Positions 15,820-24,169 are shown, counted from the first letter of the stretch. The stretch: DNA of 37,823 bases from Gloeocapsa sp. DLM2.Bin57 (GCA_007693955.1 RECR01000096.1:1-37823); one strand, 5' to 3'. The notes: generated by a model not told the origin, from the sequence alone. Program-made: numbers and translations.

Positions 15820-17580
15820 TTAGAGAAATGATAAATCAGTATCACCGTTAGTTAGAAAATCACCAACTTCGTTAAAGAATCCCCCTTCTTCTCCCATAGC
15901 GCGAGTACTTATTTCAGTCTCGCCAACAGGTGGTAGAATACTAACTAATCCTCCCCCTTCTTCTCCTACAGCACGGTTAGTGGCTAGTTCTTCTGGTACG
16001 ATATCAAGATCACTATCATCAAATCCACCCTCTTCTCCTATCGCTAGAGTAGTCACTTCCCCTTGATCAAGTAAAATATCACCATCGTCGAAACCACCTT
16101 CTTCTCCTATCGCTTCAGTACTAAATTGGATATCATCAATAATACCATCATCAAAACCACCCTCTTCTCCCAACGCTAGAGTAGTTATTTCTACGTCGTC
16201 TGTTGGCGGTAAAATGGCAGTTTCATCATCAATAATACCATCATCAAAACCACCCTCTTCTCCCAACGCTAGAGTAGTTATTTCTACGTCGTCTGTTGGC
16301 GGTAAAATGGCAGTTTCATCATCAATAATACCATCATCAAAACCACCCTCTTCTCCCAACGCTAGAGTAGTTATTTCTACGTCGTCTGTTGGCGGTAAAA
16401 TGGCAGTTTCATCATCAATAATACCATCATCAAAACCACCCTCTTCTCCCAACGCTAGAGTAGTTATTTCTACGTCCGAATTATCGGGATTTTCTACTTC
16501 TCTCATTGCTATACCAATATCATCCATGATTCTTGCTCCTTTACTTTGATAAAGTTTAACTCCAGTAATATTACTATTTTCTGCTAATTCTTCCCAATTA
16601 TCCACTAAAGAAATATTAATATTTTTTGCTGTTTCCCCTGGTTGGAAAATGAGTAAATTATCTTCAGGAATGAAAGGATATTCTGCTCTATCTACATCAG
16701 CAAATGTAAAATATCTAACGTGAATCGGTATTTGACTCTGTCTATTTAGAGATACAGTAAACTCTATGGTATTATCTTGAACCAATCCATCACTAATACT
16801 GATATTTCTTCCAGATAATGTTGTGTTAACAATTGGTTGAAATATGCCATTTTGTCTGATTGGTTGATTGAGAATACCACCTACAGCTAGATAACTAACT
16901 TCTTGAGGAGAAAATTGCGCATTTTCTGGCTCTGATAGTTGAATCCCAAAAGTTTTAATCTCATTTTCTGTTTGATTGGCTAAGATTTCTACAGTAATGT
17001 TTTGAGTTAATTCTCCTGGTGCAAAAGTTAATGATCCCTCTTGATGAGTAAAGTCTTCATCTGCCGTTGCTGAGAGAGAAAATGTGTTATAGTTAACTGT
17101 AATCGGTTCTTGACTTGCTTCTGTTAAAGATACCGTAAATTCTAATTGGTTATTAGTAGCTGTTGGTAAAATTATTTGATTATTAGCGATAGAAATAATG
17201 GGTTGAGCTTCTCTTAAGTTTTGTTGTAGATCATCCTTAATAGTGACGATCGCTACATCATCAGCTATTGTGGCGTGGTTTGGGTTAAAAATCTTAACTC
17301 CAAATGTTTTATCACCTTCGGGAATATCATCGTTATTAATATCGATTATTATCTGTTTTTCTGTTTCACCACGTTCAAAAATTAATCTACCTTGTTGGGG
17401 GATAAAATCTCGCCAACCTACAGCTTGATTGTCGTAATCAAAGGTAAAATATCTCAGGCTAACTCTTCTGTTCGGGTGAGGATTGTCTAAAACTACATTG
17501 ACTGCTACTCTACCTTCTTCCTCAAAAGCTTCTGAGTTTTCTAGAGAAATATGCGGCAATTCAAAAGGATGGGCTACCAT
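15820..17580 (-). CDS. Calx-beta protein with eight C-terminal TTxxxxEE repeats: candidate large graspetide precursor
   Basis: The protein is 586 aa from the ATG at 17580; a TTG at 17622 would give 600 aa. About residues 6-362 form three Calx-beta-like sandwiches (for example LIFERGETEKQIIIDINNDD, LTFAPGELTQNITVEI, LIFQPGETAKNINISL). The last 220 residues hold eight units with consensus TTxAxGEEGG. Hydroxyl pairs and Glu pairs are 373/374 with 379/380, 404/405 with 410/411, 435/436 with 441/442, 466/467 with 472/473, 487/488 (Ser-Thr) with 493/494, 510/511 with 516/517, 534/535 (Thr-Asn) with 540/541 and 558/559 (Ser-Thr) with 564/565. TTxxxxEE is the core signature of plesiocin, a graspetide with Thr-Glu ester rings. 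The ATP-grasp ligase follows 5 nt downstream. There is no signal peptide and no PFFARFL-type leader motif. That the tail is crosslinked is inference; a non-modified surface protein is the alternative. Confidence 0.75.
   Translation of the reverse strand: MVAHPFELPHISLENSEAFEEEGRVAVNVVLDNPHPNRRVSLRYFTFDYDNQAVGWRDFIPQQGRLIFERGETEKQIIIDINNDDIPEGDKTFGVKIFNPNHATIADDVAIVTIKDDLQQNLREAQPIISIANNQIILPTATNNQLEFTVSLTEASQEPITVNYNTFSLSATADEDFTHQEGSLTFAPGELTQNITVEILANQTENEIKTFGIQLSEPENAQFSPQEVSYLAVGGILNQPIRQNGIFQPIVNTTLSGRNISISDGLVQDNTIEFTVSLNRQSQIPIHVRYFTFADVDRAEYPFIPEDNLLIFQPGETAKNINISLVDNWEELAENSNITGVKLYQSKGARIMDDIGIAMREVENPDNSDVEITTLALGEEGGFDDGIIDDETAILPPTDDVEITTLALGEEGGFDDGIIDDETAILPPTDDVEITTLALGEEGGFDDGIIDDETAILPPTDDVEITTLALGEEGGFDDGIIDDIQFSTEAIGEEGGFDDGDILLDQGEVTTLAIGEEGGFDDSDLDIVPEELATNRAVGEEGGGLVSILPPVGETEISTRAMGEEGGFFNEVGDFLTNGDTDLSFL
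16132..16476. repeat. Perfect 93-bp tandem repeats in the core region of the precursor gene
   Basis: A 93-bp unit repeats with exact period (landmark AATAATACC at 16138, 16231, 16324 and 16417) for about 3.7 copies. It encodes 31-residue units, each with one TTLALGEEGG core and an acidic-proline spacer (ETAILPPTDDV). Identity at the nucleotide level, including synonymous sites, points to recent duplication or gene conversion. The four further core units toward the C-terminus (15877-16131) are diverged. Confidence 0.95.
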
Positions 17581-17749
17581 GACTAAAAACCTACCATTCT
17601 CGCTTATATCTAGTATAGTCAAAAGATTTTGTTACAGTGTTAACATATTTAAACTTGTAAATCTGATATGATAGAATGTTTGTAGAAAATTAACAGTGTT
17701 TAGAGAACTCTTCTCTCTCTAGATATAGCAGCAAAGGAGTTAAGCACAA

Positions 17750-20716
17750 GTGGTTACAGAGATTAAATCCCCACAAAACTATGAAAATCAAACCCAGGAA
17801 ATAGCTAAACAACTACTAGAGATGAGTAGGGAGAAACGCTCATTCTTAGGAAGCATCAGTTTAGAAGATAAGCTTCTCGGTTGGGCGATGAGTAACCCTA
17901 ATCTACGGGTGCAACTATTTAGATTTATCGATGCTTTACCAGCTTTGCAGAGTAAGAGAGAAATAGCTCGTCATCTACAGCAGTATCTCGGTGATGAGTC
18001 GGTAGAGTTACCAGGAGCTTTAAAAGGTGTTCTTAATTTTACTGATGCTAACTCAGCTCCAGCACAAATAGCAGCAGCGACGATTACTAAATCGGTAGAA
18101 TCTCTCGCTTATAAGTATATCGCGGGAGAGAATATTAAAGAAGTAATTAAAACGGTAGAGCGTCTGCGCAGAGACAAAATGGCGTTTACTATCGATTTAC
18201 TCGGAGAAGCGGTAATTACTGATGTAGAAGCTCAATCATACCTGGATAGATATATAGAATTAATCGAAACTCTCAGCGAACAAAGTAAAAAATGGTCAAA
18301 GGTAAGTGAAATAGACGAAGCTGGGGGAGAATCTTTACCTAAAGTCCAAGTTTCCGTCAAATTAACCGCATTTTACTCTCAATTTGACCCAATCGATCCA
18401 GTGGGAAGCAGAGAGAAAGTGTGCGATCGCCTGCGGATTTTGTTAAGAAAAGCTAAAGCAGTAGGAGCAGCGATCCACTTTGATATGGAACAATATCAAT
18501 ATAAAGACCTAACCTTCTCTATTCTTAAAGATTTGCTCCTAGAAGCAGAATTCCGTAACCGTAGAGATATCGGAATAACTGTACAAGGATACCTCAGAGA
18601 TTCCTCTCAAGATTTAGAAGGTTTAATTCAATGGGCGAAAACTAGAGGCACACCAGTAACCGTAAGATTGGTTAAAGGTGCTTATTGGGATCAAGAAACG
18701 ATTAAAGCACAACAAAATCATTGGCAACAACCAGTATATAACGAAAAAGCAGCTACAGACCAAAACTTTGAACGCTTAATTCAATTATTGCTGGAAAATC
18801 ATCAATATCTCGATGCAGCGGTAGGCTCTCATAATGTACGATCTCAAGCTAAAGCGATAGCGATCGCCGAAAATTTAAATATACCTCGTCGCAGTTTTGA
18901 AATGCAGGTACTCTATGGGATGGGGGATTCTCTAGCTAAAGCCTTAGTAAAACGTGGACACCGTGTGAGAGTCTATACACCCTATGGTAACCTCTTACCT
19001 GGTATGGCTTATTTGATTCGTCGATTATTAGAAAATACCGCTAATAGCTCTTTCTTAAGACAGAGTCTCGAAGATAAACCCGTAGCAGAATTAATCGCAC
19101 CTCCAGTAGTAACTAAGGTAGAAACACATCAAGAAACCCCAGAAGGAGTTTATAGGGGAGCAGCTGATACAGATTATAGTGATCAACAATTACGATCACA
19201 AGCCGAACAAGCCTTAAATCAAGTAAAAGCTTCTCTAGGTAAAACCTATTTACCCTTGATTAATGGCGAATATATTAATACTGTTAACGTCATTGATTCA
19301 GTTAACCCGAGTAAACCAACAGAAATAGTGGGCAAAATCGCCCTAATCGATACAGAGCAAGCAGAAACAGCCCTGCAAGCAGCAGTAGCAGCTTTTCGGG
19401 CTTGGGCGAAAACTCCCGCTAGTAAAAGAGCCGAAATCCTGCGTAAAGCAGCCACAATCATGGAGAGACGACGCTATGAGTTAGCCGCTTGGATTTGTCT
19501 AGAAGTAGGTAAAGCACTCCGTCAAGCTGATGCAGAAGTATCCGAAGCGATCGATTTCTGTAACTATTATGCAGCAGAAATGGAACGTCTAGACTCAGGT
19601 TATAACTACGACGTCGCGGGAGAAAATAACCGCTATGTCTATCAACCTCGCGGTATCACCGTGGTGATTTCACCCTGGAATTTCCCGATGGCGATCGCTA
19701 TGGGCATGACTGTCGCAGCTTTAGTTACAGGTAACTGTACACTACTCAAACCCGCGGAAAACTCCTCGGTTATCGCTGCTAAAATTACTGAAGTGTTAGT
19801 AGAAGCGGGAATACCACCAGGAGTATTTCAATTTATCCCAGGAAAAGGCTCTCAGGTAGGAGCATATCTGGTTAAACACCCTCAAGTACACCTAATCGCT
19901 TTTACAGGCTCTCAAGAAGTAGGTTGTCGGATTTATAACGAAGCTTCAATATTACAACCAGGACAAAAACATCTTAAACGCGTTATCGCCGAAATGGGGG
20001 GTAAAAATGCGATTATTGTCGATGAAAGTGCGGATTTAGACCAAGCAGTAGTAGGAGTGGTACAGTCGGCTTTTGGTTATACTGGACAAAAATGCTCCGC
20101 TTGCTCCAGAGTAATTGTGCTAGAAACGATTTATCAAACCTTTTTAGATCGACTCACCGAAGCGACACGCTCTTTAAATATTGGACCGGCTGAACATCCT
20201 AGCACTGAAGTAGGTCCGGTTATAGACGCGACAGCGCGCGATCGCATCTTAGCATATATCGCTAAAGGCAAAAGTGAAGCAACCCTATTATTAGAGAGAG
20301 AAGTACCTACAGAGGGTTATTTTGTCAGCCCTACTATCTTCGCCGATGTTCCCCCTGATGCTACTATCGCTCAAGAGGAAATCTTTGGACCTGTGTTAGC
20401 TGTAATTAAGGTTAAAGACTTTAAGGAAGCTTTAGAGGTAGCTAATGGTACTAATTACGCTCTTACAGGTGGTTTATATTCTCGTACCCCAGAACATATA
20501 GATTTAGCTAGTCGCGATTTCGCTGTAGGTAACCTCTATATTAATCGTAACATTACAGGAGCGATCGTTGCTCGTCAGCCCTTTGGTGGGTTTAAACTCT
20601 CAGGAGTGGGATCTAAAGCAGGTGGCCCTGACTACCTATTGCAATTCCTTGAACCTCGCTTAATTACCGAAAATATTCAACGCCAAGGTTTTGCACCTAT
20701 TGAAGGAGCAGAATAA
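17750..20716 (+). CDS. putA: Bifunctional proline dehydrogenase / pyrroline-5-carboxylate dehydrogenase
   Basis: The protein is 988 aa, starting at GTG with Shine-Dalgarno AAAGGAG at 17733-17739. It oxidises proline to glutamate in two steps. Residues about 100-460 form the FAD-dependent PRODH barrel (KVQVSVKLTAFYSQFDP, IHFDMEQYQYKDLT, VTVRLVKGAYWDQE, FEMQVLYGMGDSLAKAL, RVRVYTPYGNLLPGMAYLIRRLLEN). Residues about 500-980 form the NAD-dependent aldehyde dehydrogenase (VISPWNFPMAIAMG, AFTGSQEVG, EMGGKNAIIVDESADLDQAV, catalytic Cys in YTGQKCSACSR, EEIFGPVLAVIKV). The N-terminal ribbon-helix-helix DNA-binding domain of enterobacterial PutA is absent, so it is not a self-repressor. Confidence 0.95.
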   Translation: MVTEIKSPQNYENQTQEIAKQLLEMSREKRSFLGSISLEDKLLGWAMSNPNLRVQLFRFIDALPALQSKREIARHLQQYLGDESVELPGALKGVLNFTDANSAPAQIAAATITKSVESLAYKYIAGENIKEVIKTVERLRRDKMAFTIDLLGEAVITDVEAQSYLDRYIELIETLSEQSKKWSKVSEIDEAGGESLPKVQVSVKLTAFYSQFDPIDPVGSREKVCDRLRILLRKAKAVGAAIHFDMEQYQYKDLTFSILKDLLLEAEFRNRRDIGITVQGYLRDSSQDLEGLIQWAKTRGTPVTVRLVKGAYWDQETIKAQQNHWQQPVYNEKAATDQNFERLIQLLLENHQYLDAAVGSHNVRSQAKAIAIAENLNIPRRSFEMQVLYGMGDSLAKALVKRGHRVRVYTPYGNLLPGMAYLIRRLLENTANSSFLRQSLEDKPVAELIAPPVVTKVETHQETPEGVYRGAADTDYSDQQLRSQAEQALNQVKASLGKTYLPLINGEYINTVNVIDSVNPSKPTEIVGKIALIDTEQAETALQAAVAAFRAWAKTPASKRAEILRKAATIMERRRYELAAWICLEVGKALRQADAEVSEAIDFCNYYAAEMERLDSGYNYDVAGENNRYVYQPRGITVVISPWNFPMAIAMGMTVAALVTGNCTLLKPAENSSVIAAKITEVLVEAGIPPGVFQFIPGKGSQVGAYLVKHPQVHLIAFTGSQEVGCRIYNEASILQPGQKHLKRVIAEMGGKNAIIVDESADLDQAVVGVVQSAFGYTGQKCSACSRVIVLETIYQTFLDRLTEATRSLNIGPAEHPSTEVGPVIDATARDRILAYIAKGKSEATLLLEREVPTEGYFVSPTIFADVPPDATIAQEEIFGPVLAVIKVKDFKEALEVANGTNYALTGGLYSRTPEHIDLASRDFAVGNLYINRNITGAIVARQPFGGFKLSGVGSKAGGPDYLLQFLEPRLITENIQRQGFAPIEGAE

Positions 20717-20724
20717 ATTAAGTT

Positions 20725-20747
20725 GGGGCGCTTTTTGAGAGTGCCCT
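20725..20747. terminator. Weak hairpin between convergent genes
   Basis: GGGCGCT and AGTGCCC pair over seven positions with one G-T pair, loop TTTTGAG, between putA and the convergent 86-aa gene. No strong T run follows on either strand, so termination is only possible. Confidence 0.35.
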
Positions 20748-20748
20748 A

Positions 20749-21009
20749 CTATTGATCTTGTGTTCGTTCAACACTACCAAAAAAGATTGGTTCTACTCTA
20801 ATAGCGATAATACTCGAAGGACGAATGACCATATATTCACCCTGAATGTTTTTAATGGGAACGTTGATAAAATCGTCTGAGTGAGCTTTTGGTGTAAGAT
20901 GGTTGGTGTACCATTGCTGGAAATCTTGAATGGTAGAAAAACGAATCTCTTCTCGATGACCACCAGTTAAAAATAAATGTACTCCGTATTCGTCTGCTTT
21001 TCTGGGCAT
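20749..21009 (-). CDS. Conserved small cyanobacterial protein
   Basis: The protein is 86 aa. It opens MPRKADEYGVHLFLTGGHREEIRF and has a central IQDFQQWYTNHL and a C-terminal FINVPIKNIQGEYMVIRPSSIIAIRVEP. The pattern (two beta hairpins, a helix and a final strand pair) suggests a compact alpha/beta domain. I recognise it as conserved in cyanobacteria but know no function. It begins 2 nt after the stop of the TIR-like gene, so the two are almost certainly cotranscribed and may act together. Confidence 0.7.
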   Translation of the reverse strand: MPRKADEYGVHLFLTGGHREEIRFSTIQDFQQWYTNHLTPKAHSDDFINVPIKNIQGEYMVIRPSSIIAIRVEPIFFGSVERTQDQ

Positions 21010-21011
21010 TA

Positions 21012-21785
21012 TTAATAACTAAACAAATTAAACTTCTGTAACATTGTTGTTAGCATTGGCAAGAGGGTTTTTGACAATTCCACAACATTACTAAAATTTA
21101 ACTGTTGATGGGTTACTATGTCAAAGGGAAAATCACCCTCTAAATCTTCTCTGTCTCTTTTCACTAATAATATCTGTTGAGGGTGTTTAGCTCTGAGTGC
21201 ATAGCCAATCTCTAGACAAACGTTAGGTGATGGTAATAACAGGGCATTTTCTCCCTGTTTAAACACTGTTAGGGGAGAGATATCGGCTATAAATAATAAA
21301 CTCTTGCGAATTTTACGTAGTTGTGAGTCACTCATCCTGGTTGACTCTTCTGTTGATCTGATCGCCATTTCTAAGGTAAGAGGAAAGCGTAACTTCTGAT
21401 TAAGTTCTGCGATACTCTTGTTTAAGACTTCTAACAAGCCCTCGTAGGCGATCGCATCTTCTCTTTGATAGCTAAAAAAGACGATCGGATTAAGAGAGGC
21501 TAATAATTCCTGTTTTGTGAAATAAACCTCTTGAGAGATTAAGTCTATGTTAGCGATGACATAACCACCGCTTCCCTCTATATAAAATTCTACTTTCTCT
21601 CCTTCGAGATAACGTCTAAACCATGTGGATGCTTGTACTTGTTGACTGTCGTCTAAAAAGTCTGCTCTCAAACCAGACTTCAACAAGCTATTTCTACTCA
21701 AGCGTAGATCATGGGGTCGTTTGACTATTTCTGTGAGGGGTTCGTACTGTTCAATATACCAAGCTTTTAGGGCAATTATCGCCAT
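21012..21785 (-). CDS. TIR-like nucleotide-binding fold protein
   Basis: The protein is 257 aa. Residues 1-95 form a unique N-terminal domain (WYIEQYEPLTEIVKRPHDLRLSRNSLLKSG; STWFRRYLEGEKVEFYIEGSGGY). Residues about 100-230 resemble a TIR or TIR-like nucleotide-binding domain: first strand and loop PIVFFSYQRED, a central strand LLFIADISPLT, then SPNVCLEIGYALRAK with Glu192 in the place of the catalytic or ligand Glu, and QQILLVKRDRED with FPFDI. TIR-like domains of this sort occur in NAD-degrading or second-messenger-sensing defence proteins, but other roles exist. It is paired with the 86-aa gene. An effector role is inference; the fold assignment is by motif order only. Confidence 0.6.
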   Translation of the reverse strand: MAIIALKAWYIEQYEPLTEIVKRPHDLRLSRNSLLKSGLRADFLDDSQQVQASTWFRRYLEGEKVEFYIEGSGGYVIANIDLISQEVYFTKQELLASLNPIVFFSYQREDAIAYEGLLEVLNKSIAELNQKLRFPLTLEMAIRSTEESTRMSDSQLRKIRKSLLFIADISPLTVFKQGENALLLPSPNVCLEIGYALRAKHPQQILLVKRDREDLEGDFPFDIVTHQQLNFSNVVELSKTLLPMLTTMLQKFNLFSY

Positions 21786-21830
21786 TTTACAACTATTTCA
21801 GACGATGGCAAATTCTTTTACTTGATTATT

Positions 21831-22175
21831 TTAGCAGTATTTGCTCACATCTTCACCACATTCTGCTAAATAAGAAAGAGCGCGAAAACGCAAACTCATT
21901 AACTCGTCATAAACAGGGTTAATTTTACACAAAGGTGGAATTGTCAGTAGAGTTTTTCCCCAAACTTTGATAGTTCTGGCAAAAGGACATTGAGAGGGGA
22001 TCAACTTACAAATACGATGAGCTAGTGAAGAATTGTTTATTTCAAAGTTATCTAGCCATTTTCTGAGAGGAAGTAATAAGTCTATTTTTACTTTTTTATT
22101 AGCTTTTTTTTCCTCTTCTGGATAATGCCAATGCCATAAAATTATCTGCTTAACTGTATAATCGGTTACGTCCAT
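21831..22175 (-). CDS. Mo-dependent nitrogenase C-terminal-like protein
   Basis: The protein is 114 aa. It matches the cyanobacterial family called Mo-dependent nitrogenase C-terminus: LLLPLRKWLDNFEINNSSLAHRICKLIPSQCPF, then LLTIPPLCKINPVYDELMSLRFRALSYLAECGEDV. Conserved cysteines are in IPSQCPF, PPLCKI and AECGED, with a final Cys. The family name is historical. It occurs in non-diazotrophs and no nif genes are present here, so nitrogen fixation should not be inferred. A metal or redox role is possible but unproven. Confidence 0.75.
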   Translation of the reverse strand: MDVTDYTVKQIILWHWHYPEEEKKANKKVKIDLLLPLRKWLDNFEINNSSLAHRICKLIPSQCPFARTIKVWGKTLLTIPPLCKINPVYDELMSLRFRALSYLAECGEDVSKYC

Positions 22176-22475
22176 GATTATTACTTCCTTAGTCTAGTTT
22201 AAACATTATTAATCTTTATTTAAGCTATTGTTAATAATTTCGCTTAATAGAGATAAATACTGTTATATGGGCTCTGACTTTTACAGGTTTCTATTCTATT
22301 AATAACACAAATTTTTCAAAAAGGACCGGAAATAATGAAAAATATTGATAATATCTATGTATAAATTGCTTAAGGATATTTAATAAGTAAAAAAACTTAA
22401 ACTTTCTAGTTGTTTAAGTCTAGTTTAAACTATTATAATAATTATTAATAGCACTATTACTTAAGTGTTTGCCCT
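22176..22475. other. AT-rich divergent intergenic region with a separated 14-bp direct repeat
   Basis: This 300-bp stretch lies between divergent genes. AGTCTAGTTTAAAC occurs twice, at 22191-22204 and 22417-22430. Each copy contains the palindrome GTTTAAAC, and the copies sit near the two gene starts, as paired operator sites might. A nine-codon ORF (22335-22364) behind an AAGGA-like site is too short to call. No RNA gene was seen. Confidence 0.4.
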
Positions 22476-23267
22476 ATGAATTTACACTCCTCATCTGTTT
22501 ATGGTCCGGTTACCTCGTGGCGTTATGGAAGCTCTTTAGGAATAGATCCCATTGGGAGTATTTCTACTTGTTCTTTTGATTGTGTTTATTGTCAACTTGG
22601 GGAAATTAAGCGTAAAACCAGAGACAGAGCGGTTTATGTGACTACAGAGCAGATTCTCACAGATTTACAACAGGTAGATTGGCAAAATAGTGATATTATT
22701 ACTCTTAGTGGTAATGGTGAGCCAACTTTAGCGCTGAATTTGGGAGAAATTATCACGACAATCTCTCAACTTACGAAAAAACCGACTCTGGTTTTAACCA
22801 ATGGAACTCTACTTAATTTACCCGAAGTAAGAGAAGCTTTAAATTTAGCCAGCAAAGTTTCTATAAAATTAGACGGGACAGATTTTGACCAGGTTAGACG
22901 CATTAATCGTAGTGTAGAAGATTTTAACTGGTCTGAACTTATCGAGGGTATGCAAACTTTTGCCGAACAATATCACGGAGAACTGAGTATTCAAACTATG
23001 ATATTATCTCCTTGGAATGCTCAAACACTCAATCGATATACCGAGATTGTCTCAACCCTAACACCCCAGGAAATTCAACTTAATTTACCCCTTCGTCCTA
23101 AACCCTTAGTCCATCAGCTTGACGGAAGAGGTAACCACTCAACTGATGGAAATCGCCCTTATCAAGTAAGAAAATTAAACTGTGTTAATGCTGAGGTAGT
23201 AGAAGGAATCGCCTTTACCATTAACCATATCACTAATATACCAGTGCGTTTACCGAAGCTACTGTAA
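22476..23267 (+). CDS. Radical SAM protein
   Basis: The protein is 263 aa. Cys32, Cys36 and Cys39 form the CX3CX2C motif (TCSFDCVYCQLG) for the [4Fe-4S] cluster that cleaves S-adenosylmethionine. The GGE-like element is ITLSGNGEPTLAL, followed by LVLTNGTLL and VSIKLDGTDFDQVRRINR. The fold and motifs match the compact radical SAM group related to the TYW1-like COG0731. No substrate can be assigned. It ends 9 bp inside the convergent TPR gene. Confidence 0.85.
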   Translation: MNLHSSSVYGPVTSWRYGSSLGIDPIGSISTCSFDCVYCQLGEIKRKTRDRAVYVTTEQILTDLQQVDWQNSDIITLSGNGEPTLALNLGEIITTISQLTKKPTLVLTNGTLLNLPEVREALNLASKVSIKLDGTDFDQVRRINRSVEDFNWSELIEGMQTFAEQYHGELSIQTMILSPWNAQTLNRYTEIVSTLTPQEIQLNLPLRPKPLVHQLDGRGNHSTDGNRPYQVRKLNCVNAEVVEGIAFTINHITNIPVRLPKLL

Positions 23268-24020
23268 CTTAATAAAATTCTCTAAAGCTAAAACCATGTC
23301 ATCGGGCCAACGACGAACATTTTTAACCCAATCTAAATCTAGATAACTTCTATCTAATCCTAAAGTAGATACCCAATTACTCTCGGCTTCTCCACGTAAT
23401 CCTTGATTCCAGAGTACAGCGGTTAAAGCTGCTCTAGCATCAGCAAACAGAGGATACCTCCGTACTAGATTACGTAATTCTTTTAACGCAGCTTCTTTTT
23501 CTCCTAATTGATATAAGACTAAAGCGCTATTTACTCTAGCTAGGGCAAATTGGGGCTGTAACTCTACCGCTTTCTGATAGTCTCTTAGTGCTTCAGAAAA
23601 ATGTTTTAACCCTGCTTGAGCATTACCCCGATTATTATAGCCCATAGCGTCTGTTGCATCGAGACTTAAAAGGCGATTGTAATCGGCGATCGCTTCTGTA
23701 AATTTACCTTGTGCTTCTAATACTGCTCCCCGATTCAGATAAGTATCTGGTAGCAAAGGAGCGATCCTAATAGCTTGATTATAATCTTCGAGAGCCTCTG
23801 CTAACTTATTTTGTCCTGCACGAGCGTTACCACGATTACTCCAGATAGCTGGATTGTCTGGGAATTCGTCGATTAATTGAGTCAAGTAAGCTTCTGCTTG
23901 AGCATAATTTCCCGCTGACATAGCGGCGATCGCCTCTTTATTGAGATTATCACCTTGTCCTATGGTTGTTGCTAAAAACAGGGATAACGATAGTATGACA
24001 GTAAAAATATTACTTAGCAT
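23259..24020 (-). CDS. TPR-repeat protein, exported or lumenal
   Basis: The protein is 253 aa. An N-terminal hydrophobic signal (MLSNIFTVILSLSLFLATTIG) precedes about five tetratricopeptide repeats between residues 30 and 205, with the usual pattern: NYAQAEAYLTQLIDEFPDNPAIWSN, KLAEALEDYNQAIRIAPLLPDTYLN, KFTEAIADYNRLLSLDATDAMGYNN, HFSEALRDYQKAVELQPQFALARVN. TPR proteins scaffold protein complexes; the partner is unknown. Membrane or lumen location is inferred from the signal. It converges on the radical SAM gene with a 9-bp overlap. Confidence 0.88.
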   Translation of the reverse strand: MLSNIFTVILSLSLFLATTIGQGDNLNKEAIAAMSAGNYAQAEAYLTQLIDEFPDNPAIWSNRGNARAGQNKLAEALEDYNQAIRIAPLLPDTYLNRGAVLEAQGKFTEAIADYNRLLSLDATDAMGYNNRGNAQAGLKHFSEALRDYQKAVELQPQFALARVNSALVLYQLGEKEAALKELRNLVRRYPLFADARAALTAVLWNQGLRGEAESNWVSTLGLDRSYLDLDWVKNVRRWPDDMVLALENFIKLQ

Positions 24021-24169
24021 TTTATCTGAGCCAAAAATAGTCTATCTTAAATGTTGTTCTCAGCGTAATTTGTTACCAGTTTTCCATAATCGTTATCTAA
24101 TCAATTTAATTGTTGAGTAAGGTTTGAGCATTGCTGCTCGCCCCTCCTCTGGAAAGCCCTATTTGTTCA

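Noticed and set aside
16132-16476. Regular direct repeats that could suggest a CRISPR array
   Set aside because: The 93-bp period has no variable spacers; the repeats are in frame and encode the protein repeat of the gene on the minus strand.
16214-16549. Plus-strand reading frame of 111 codons across the repeats
   Set aside because: It is a shadow of the repeated minus-strand gene, low-complexity (Ser/Pro-rich) and without family features.
17580-17622. TTG start giving 14 more residues to the Calx-beta precursor
   Set aside because: ATG at 17580 has a weak ribosome site (GGTAGG) and starts next to the first domain; the TTG lies in promoter-like sequence. It remains possible.
21831-22175. 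Evidence for nitrogen fixation
   Set aside because: The protein only shares the historically named Mo-nitrogenase C-terminal family; no nif genes are present.
22335-22364. Nine-codon ORF behind an AAGGA-like site
   Set aside because: Too short and without attenuator-type structure or amino-acid bias; chance is likely.
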